Of a DNA stretch of 11,551 nt, positions 6,957 to 11,551 are shown piece after piece (the first letter of the stretch is position 1; every line of letters begins with the position of its first letter). Below the pieces are notes generated by a model. It had not been told where the DNA came from. It was given only the letters and a program-made list of their open reading frames with translations, and did no database searches. The DNA comes from Flavobacteriaceae bacterium. Its GTDB lineage: Bacteria; Bacteroidota; Bacteroidia; Flavobacteriales; Flavobacteriaceae. Both the position numbers and the translations under genes were made by a program. Location: assembly GCA_030633285.1 (NCBI GenBank), contig DAOVTC010000013.1, forward strand, positions 1 through 11,551, given 5' to 3'.

Positions 6957-8630
6957 ATGAAAAAGTTTAACAGTAACAAAGTACTACTTTTAATTTTAGC
7001 TGCTGTCATATTGACAAGTTGTAATAAAAGCAGTAAAAGTGTATCAACATTAACAGGTTGGGAATACAATAATCCTAAGTATGGTGCTTTTCAAGCAAAT
7101 ACAAATTATAGGCAGCAACCTAACCCTCCTGGAATGGTGTTAATTGAAGGAGGTACGTTTACAATGGGAAGTGTACAAGATGACGTTATGTTTGATTGGA
7201 ATACAACTCCAGTTAAACAACAAGTTCGTTCATTTTATATGGATGAAGCTGAAGTTACTAATATTGAATATTTATTATATCTACAATATTTAGAAAAAGT
7301 TTTTCCACCTTCTGATGATACTTATCGAAAGATTTATCAATCTGCATTGCCTGATACTTTGGTTTGGAGAAATACATTAGGTTTTAATGAATTATTAACC
7401 GAAAACTATTTGCGTCATCCTGCTTATGCAGAATATCCTGTAGTTGGTGTTTCATGGAGACAAGCTTCTGAATATTGTAAATGGAGAACAGATAGAGTAA
7501 ATGAAAAGATTTTAATCGATAAAGGTGTATTACATACTTTGTTTGATCATGATTCTTTAAAAGTTGAAGGAGCTGATCGTTTTGATACAGGTACATATTT
7601 AGCGAATCCTAATTTATTATTTGAAGGAGATTCTTCAATATATTATAAAGGAATTAAAGATTTTTCTAAAAAAGATAAAAAATCTAAAAACAGTAAATTT
7701 ACAGGAAGACATGTTAAAATTTCTGATGGTATTTTAGCACAGAGATTTAGATTACCTACTGAAGCTGAATGGGAATATGCTGCAAAAGCTTTAGTAGAAA
7801 ATAGAGAATACAATTCTATTAGAGGTCGTAAAAAATATTCATGGAATGGTTCATCAACTCGTGAAACATCAAGAAGATATCGCGGTGATCAAATGGCAAA
7901 CTTTAAACAAGGTAAAGGAGATTATAGTGGTTTAGCTGGTTGGAGTAATGATGGAGCAGATATTACAATGAGAATTAAATCTTATAAGCCTAATGCTTTT
8001 GGATTATATGATATGTCAGGTAATGTTGCAGAATGGGTAGCAGATGTTTATAGACCTATTATTGATAATGATGCAAATGACTTTAGTTATTTTAGAGGAA
8101 ATGTATTTTCTAAAAAAGTGATTGATAAAGAAGGTAATGTTGTAGTAGTTGATTATAATAATATTGTATTTGATACTTTAGATAATGGTAAAATAGTACC
8201 AAGAGATTTGCCGGGAAGTATAAAATATGAACCAATAACAAAACGTGATGCTTTTATGCGTAGAAACTATGAAAAAGCATATAATATTGATAGTAAAGAT
8301 GGTGATTTAGCTTCAACTAAGCAATTTTTTAGAGATGAAGATGATGTTGATGGTAAACCTCGAATGTATAATTCACCTAAAATACCAAGACAAATCGGTG
8401 AAAGTGGTTTGATTATTCAACAGTATGATACCAAAACAAGAACTACTTTAATTAGTGATCAAACTAGAGTTTATAAGGGTGGATCATGGAAAGATAGAGC
8501 GTTTTGGTTAGATCCTGCACAACGTAGATATTTACCTGAATATATGGCTACAAATTATATCGGGTTTAGATGTGCAACTGACAAATTAGGTCAAATGTCA
8601 TATTCAAGAAGAAGAAAATCAGCTAAATAA
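6957..8630 (+). CDS. gldJ: Gliding motility / T9SS lipoprotein GldJ
   Basis: GldJ is an outer-membrane lipoprotein needed for flavobacterial gliding, for stability of GldK and hence for T9SS function. The 557-residue product has a lipoprotein signal with lipobox LTSC and lipidated Cys22. The rest is a formylglycine-generating-enzyme-like (SUMF1/FGE) fold: PPGMVLIEGGTFTMGS (57-72), RLPTEAEWEYAA (265-276), FGLYDMSGNVAEWV (348-361), KGGSWKDRAFW (507-517) and IGFRCA (535-540). The two FGE catalytic cysteines fall at Asp513 and Leu518, so it is structural, not an oxidase. A stretch of about 140 residues (362-500) separates the GNVAEW and KGGSW motifs and is an insertion compared with FGE. A basic tail (YSRRRKSAK) ends the protein; in F. 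johnsoniae the extreme C-terminus has been reported as needed for gliding but not secretion. It is divergent from porU and followed by a strong terminator and murF. Confidence 0.97.
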   Translation: MKKFNSNKVLLLILAAVILTSCNKSSKSVSTLTGWEYNNPKYGAFQANTNYRQQPNPPGMVLIEGGTFTMGSVQDDVMFDWNTTPVKQQVRSFYMDEAEVTNIEYLLYLQYLEKVFPPSDDTYRKIYQSALPDTLVWRNTLGFNELLTENYLRHPAYAEYPVVGVSWRQASEYCKWRTDRVNEKILIDKGVLHTLFDHDSLKVEGADRFDTGTYLANPNLLFEGDSSIYYKGIKDFSKKDKKSKNSKFTGRHVKISDGILAQRFRLPTEAEWEYAAKALVENREYNSIRGRKKYSWNGSSTRETSRRYRGDQMANFKQGKGDYSGLAGWSNDGADITMRIKSYKPNAFGLYDMSGNVAEWVADVYRPIIDNDANDFSYFRGNVFSKKVIDKEGNVVVVDYNNIVFDTLDNGKIVPRDLPGSIKYEPITKRDAFMRRNYEKAYNIDSKDGDLASTKQFFRDEDDVDGKPRMYNSPKIPRQIGESGLIIQQYDTKTRTTLISDQTRVYKGGSWKDRAFWLDPAQRRYLPEYMATNYIGFRCATDKLGQMSYSRRRKSAK

Positions 8631-8654
8631 AAATAGCGCAAAAAACATAATTAT

Positions 8655-8693
8655 AAAAACTCAATATCATTTTTTGATATTGAGTTTTTTTTT
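8655..8693 (+). terminator. Intrinsic terminator after gldJ
   Basis: A perfect 15-bp inverted repeat pairs 8655-8669 (AAAAACTCAATATCA) with 8675-8689 (TGATATTGAGTTTTT) around a five-T loop (8670-8674), and the right arm runs into nine consecutive T (8685-8693). The core stem has three G-C pairs in an AT-rich setting. It begins 24 nt after the gldJ stop, and only 11 nt separate its T run from the murF ATG. It is the strongest terminator-like structure I see in the window. Confidence 0.88.
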
Positions 8694-8704
8694 ACTTTTA
8701 CTTT

Positions 8705-9982
8705 ATGGAAATAAATAAACTTTATGCCTTTTATAAACAAAGTTATAGCGTAGAAACAGATAGTCGAAAAGATCTTACAAATTGTGTTTTTTTTGCCTTA
8801 AAAGGAGATAATTTTAATGGAAATTTATATGCAGAAGAAGCAATAAAGAAAGGTGCAAGTTATGCTGTTGTTGATGAAAAAAAGTACCAAACTAATAATA
8901 AAATATTTTTAGTTGAGAATGTTTTAACGACTTTACAAAATTTAGCGAGATACCACAGGCAACAATTAGGTATTCCTATTATTGCTTTAACAGGTAGTAA
9001 TGGTAAAACTACTACCAAAGAATTAATCTCTATAGTTTTAAAGCAAAAATTTAAATGTACCGCAACCAAAGGAAACTTAAACAATCACATTGGAGTGCCT
9101 TTAACATTACTTTCTATGAAACCTGAAACAGAAATAGCTGTGATTGAAATGGGAGCAAATCATCCTAACGAAATTGCAATGCTTTGTGAAATTGCTTTGC
9201 CGGATTTTGGTTATATCACCAACTTTGGAAAAGTACACTTAGAAGGATTTGGAAATTTAAAAGGTGTAATTAAGGCTAAAACTGAATTATATAAATATTT
9301 AAAAAAGAATGATAAAATAGTTTTTGTAAATACGAATGATAAAACACAAGTAGAGCAGTCAAAAAACATGAATGTGGTTACATTTGGTTCTAAAGAATCT
9401 GATTATCCGATACAATTTTTAAATGCTAATCCTTTTGTTAGTTTAAAATATGATGATACTATTATGCAAAGTCAGTTAATAGGAAAATATAATTTTTTAA
9501 ATATTGCTACAGCAATTGCAGTAGGAAAATATTTTAAAATTTCTGATGTACAAATAAAAAATGCTATTGTAAATTACATACCCAGTAATAATCGTTCACA
9601 AATAGTAAATAAAGGATCGAATAGAATTATTTTAGATGCATATAATGCAAACCCAAATAGTATGGAAGTGGCTATAGAAAACTTATCTCAGCTAACTGCA
9701 AAAAATAAGATTGCAATATTAGGTGATATGTTTGAAATAGGAGTGAATACTTTACAAGAACATCAAAAGGTAATAAACTTGATTAAAAAATCTACGATAA
9801 ATAAAACTATTTTGATTGGTGATTCTTTTTCAAAAATAAAAGTTGATAATCCTAATATTGATCAATATAAATCTTTTGAAGACTTTAAAGATAGATATAA
9901 TAAAAGTGAAGTTAAAAATTCAACAGTATTGATAAAAGCATCACGCGGAATGGCATTAGAAAGAGTATTAGATTTACTTTAA
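8705..9982 (+). CDS. murF: UDP-N-acetylmuramoyl-tripeptide--D-alanyl-D-alanine ligase
   Basis: MurF is the ATP-dependent cytoplasmic ligase that adds D-Ala-D-Ala to UDP-MurNAc-tripeptide, the last soluble step of peptidoglycan precursor synthesis. All three Mur ligase domains are present. The N-terminal UMP-binding part has ETDSRKDL (17-24) and VFFALKGDNFNGN (28-40). The central ATPase domain has the P-loop TGSNGKTTTKE (96-106), NNHIGVP (126-132), IEMGANHP (147-154) and Lys192 in KAKTEL, the probable carbamylated lysine. The C-terminal domain has LDAYNANPNSM (310-320) and LGDMFEIG (339-346). DAYNANP and the GNLNNHIG segment separate MurF from MurE and MurC. At 425 residues it is slightly shorter than the E. 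coli enzyme (452). It lies downstream of gldJ, with a terminator in between, and its TAA directly abuts the stop of the convergent DUF4468 gene. Confidence 0.97.
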   Translation: MEINKLYAFYKQSYSVETDSRKDLTNCVFFALKGDNFNGNLYAEEAIKKGASYAVVDEKKYQTNNKIFLVENVLTTLQNLARYHRQQLGIPIIALTGSNGKTTTKELISIVLKQKFKCTATKGNLNNHIGVPLTLLSMKPETEIAVIEMGANHPNEIAMLCEIALPDFGYITNFGKVHLEGFGNLKGVIKAKTELYKYLKKNDKIVFVNTNDKTQVEQSKNMNVVTFGSKESDYPIQFLNANPFVSLKYDDTIMQSQLIGKYNFLNIATAIAVGKYFKISDVQIKNAIVNYIPSNNRSQIVNKGSNRIILDAYNANPNSMEVAIENLSQLTAKNKIAILGDMFEIGVNTLQEHQKVINLIKKSTINKTILIGDSFSKIKVDNPNIDQYKSFEDFKDRYNKSEVKNSTVLIKASRGMALERVLDLL

Positions 9983-10513
9983 TTACCAATCATCTTCATC
10001 TACTTCTAATTTATTATTTAAAATATAATATTCTAAACTAGATATAGCTTTTGTGATTTCTTCATCAATAGGTTCTTCAATATAAATTTGATATTTTTGA
10101 GGGAATCGTTCAATATATACTTTCAAACATGATGCATCAATTACATCATTAATTATTTTACCTACTTTAAAATTTGAAAATGTATATTTATATCTGCCTT
10201 CTCTTGTTTTGATTTCAATATCAAAAAAAACTTCTATAGGCAGATTTTTATTAATGAATTTCCATTTGAGTTTATTATAACCTTGCTTATGTAAACTAGT
10301 CGTATCATTAATTTTTGAGAAGAAACCATTATAATATAAATCTAGCCATTTATCAGCTCTGTTTTTAATTTCTTGTTTTGATATTCCTTCAGCAGAAACT
10401 ACTTCTTCATATTTATACTCACCAGTTTCACCATCAATCATAATTAATTGGGCTTGTGATAAGTGAAAAAATAAGATTAATGCGAGGGAAAGTAATAATC
10501 TCTTTTTTGCCAT
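9983..10513 (-). CDS. Secreted DUF4468 (TBP-like fold) protein
   Basis: This 176-residue protein has a standard signal peptide (MAKKRLLLSLALILFFHLSQA, likely cleaved after Ala21). The mature part shows the pattern of DUF4468, a Bacteroidota domain predicted to have a TBP-like fold: GEYKYEEVVSAEGISKQEI (31-49), RADKWLDLYY (52-61), FFDIEIKTREGRYKYTFSNF (96-115, the characteristic 'K.GRYRY...nf' strand pair), and an acidic C-terminal tail (EVDEDDW). No biochemical function is known for the family. The protein has one cysteine (Cys129) and no lipobox, so it is probably periplasmic rather than a lipoprotein. It lies 106 nt downstream of argS on the same strand and converges on murF with no intervening base. 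The ATG at 10513 gives the clean signal peptide. The domain call comes from recognition of the family pattern. Confidence 0.82.
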   Translation of the reverse strand: MAKKRLLLSLALILFFHLSQAQLIMIDGETGEYKYEEVVSAEGISKQEIKNRADKWLDLYYNGFFSKINDTTSLHKQGYNKLKWKFINKNLPIEVFFDIEIKTREGRYKYTFSNFKVGKIINDVIDASCLKVYIERFPQKYQIYIEEPIDEEITKAISSLEYYILNNKLEVDEDDW

Positions 10514-10549
10514 AACATTTAAAATAAAAAGTACACTAACATTAGTGTA
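10514..10549 (-). terminator. Small palindrome with T-rich tail between argS and the DUF4468 gene
   Basis: Positions 10532-10549 form an 18-bp palindrome with eight-base arms, TACACTAA and TTAGTGTA, around a central CA. As minus-strand RNA it folds into a 7-bp stem with a 4-nt loop followed by CTTTTTATTTT, so it may be a weak intrinsic terminator for argS. The stem has only two G-C pairs. Its two-fold symmetry and position, 18 nt before the DUF4468 ATG, also fit a repressor operator. I cannot decide between the two from sequence. Confidence 0.4.
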
Positions 10550-10619
10550 ATTGAATTGACGAAGTTAGCAAATAATATTTAAAAAATCAAAATAAGGATT
10601 TACATTCATGTTGATAAAT

Positions 10620-11551
10620 TTACATACGCTCAGGAACATCAATACCTAATAAACTAAATGCTAACTTAATAGTGTCACCTACTTTTTTTGAAATTTGAGT
10701 TCTAAATATTTTTTCATTTATATTTTCTGACCCTAAAATTGGTACACTTTGGTAAAAAGAATTATAATCTTTAACCAAATCATAAGTATAATTTGCAATT
10801 AATGCCGGACTTAAATTTTGAGCAGCTTGTTGAATAACTAGAGGAAAATTTAAAATTTGCTTGATCAAAACTTTTTCTTTTGGATGAATATCAATTTTAG
10901 AAATACTTTTGGTATAATCAAAATCAGCTTTTCTTAAAATGGACTGAATTCTGGCGTAGGTGTATTGAATAAACGGACCCGTATTGCCATTAAAGTCGAT
11001 TGATTCTTTTGGGTTGAATAAAATTCTTTTTTTAGGATCAACTTTTAAGATATAATACTTCAAAGCTCCTAAACCAATAGTTTTATAAAGTTTTTCTTTT
11101 TCAGGAATTGTATATGTTTCTAATTTCCCTAATTCTTGAGAAATATCTCTAGCTGTATTTGTCATTTCTATCATTAAATCATCTGCATCAACAACAGTTC
11201 CTTCTCTTGATTTCATTTTACCTTCGGGTAAATCGACCATTCCGTAAGATAAATGATGTAAGTTTTCAAACCATGAAAACCCAAGTTTTTTCAATATTAA
11301 AAATAACACTTTAAAATGGTAATCTTGTTCATTTCCAACGGTATAAACCATTCCACCAATATCAGGATAATCTTTAATTCTTTGAATAGCAGTTCCAATA
11401 TCTTGTGTGATATATACAGCTGTACCATCAGCTCTTAAAACAATTTTTTCATCTAAACCTTCATCTGTTAAATCAATCCAAACAGAACCATCTTCTTTTT
11501 TGTAAAAAACTCCTTTATCTAATCCATCAGCAACTATATCTTTTCCTAGTA
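10620..11551 (-). CDS. argS: Arginyl-tRNA synthetase, C-terminal part, cut by window edge
   Basis: ArgS charges tRNA-Arg with arginine. The frame is open without a break from its stop at 10620 to the right edge, giving 309 residues; the Met codon at 11351 is internal, because the upstream 66 codons (LGKDIVADGLDKGVFYKKED..., VLRADGTAVYITQDIGTA) are also typical ArgRS sequence. Visible motifs, counted from the edge, are RADGTAVYITQDIG in the catalytic domain, VGNEQDYHF, the class I signature as GKMKSREGTVV (KMKSREG at about residues 111-117), and the start of the DALR anticodon-binding domain at GPFIQYTYARIQSILRKA, ending in the canonical C-terminus VPERM. The N-terminal HIGH motif lies outside the window. 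Nothing suggests it is damaged. It is followed after 106 nt by the DUF4468 gene on the same strand. Confidence 0.97.
   Translation of the reverse strand, partial: LGKDIVADGLDKGVFYKKEDGSVWIDLTDEGLDEKIVLRADGTAVYITQDIGTAIQRIKDYPDIGGMVYTVGNEQDYHFKVLFLILKKLGFSWFENLHHLSYGMVDLPEGKMKSREGTVVDADDLMIEMTNTARDISQELGKLETYTIPEKEKLYKTIGLGALKYYILKVDPKKRILFNPKESIDFNGNTGPFIQYTYARIQSILRKADFDYTKSISKIDIHPKEKVLIKQILNFPLVIQQAAQNLSPALIANYTYDLVKDYNSFYQSVPILGSENINEKIFRTQISKKVGDTIKLAFSLLGIDVPERM

Noticed and set aside
7384..7596. 70-codon minus-strand open frame inside gldJ
   Set aside because: Antisense to a conserved part of GldJ and without recognisable features.
8673..8700. TTTG (8673-8676) and TACTTTTA (8693-8700) as a murF promoter
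   Set aside because: Spacing is 16 nt rather than 19-21, the -7 box has a mismatch, and the start would fall at or after the murF ATG.
8860..9084. 74-codon minus-strand open frame inside murF
   Set aside because: Antisense to the MurF ATPase domain, including the P-loop region; explained by coding constraint on the other strand.
1..11551. CRISPR array, insertion sequence, tRNA or prophage signs
   Set aside because: No regularly spaced repeats, transposase motifs, cloverleaf-like sequence or phage genes seen on either strand; composition is even throughout.

Overview
This window reads as a piece of chromosome from an AT-rich, gliding member of the Flavobacteriia (Bacteroidota). The evidence is the trio gldJ, porU and porV, found only in bacteria with a type IX secretion system (T9SS), together with the strong A/T bias, the lack of clear Shine-Dalgarno sequences, Bacteroidota-type TAnnTTTG promoter elements, and two families typical of this phylum (DUF4468, DUF5362-like). 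I see no mobile element, CRISPR array, rRNA or tRNA gene. No gap between genes exceeds 300 bases.

Layout. The left half, 1-6774, lies entirely on the minus strand. In transcription order it holds porU (C25-family sortase of the T9SS), porV (outer-membrane shuttle/anchor protein), cdd (cytidine deaminase), a group III truncated hemoglobin, a small DUF5362-like membrane protein, and the first 104 codons of a FabH-like ketoacyl-ACP synthase III, cut by the window edge. Gaps are 34, 95, 5, 62 and 21 nt, so all or parts may be co-transcribed. A 182-bp divergent region (6775-6956) carries candidate promoters in both directions. On the plus strand follow gldJ (gliding/T9SS lipoprotein), a strong intrinsic terminator, and murF (peptidoglycan precursor ligase), whose ATG is only 11 nt past the terminator's T run. 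murF converges with zero gap on a minus-strand secreted DUF4468 protein. Upstream of that gene is a small palindrome and then the 3' two-thirds or so of argS (arginyl-tRNA synthetase), cut by the right edge.

How the genes work together. GldJ is an outer-membrane lipoprotein needed for gliding and for stability of other T9SS parts. PorV collects cargo leaving the outer-membrane translocon and hands it to PorU, which removes the C-terminal sorting domain and attaches the cargo to the cell surface. The window therefore joins an envelope/secretion core with housekeeping genes (murF, argS, cdd) and a few poorly characterised neighbours (truncated hemoglobin, DUF5362-like, DUF4468). The core system is known rather than new. 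The points most worth a second look are the transcriptional design (divergent promoters, terminator against murF, gapless convergence) and the presence of the hemoglobin in the por gene train.
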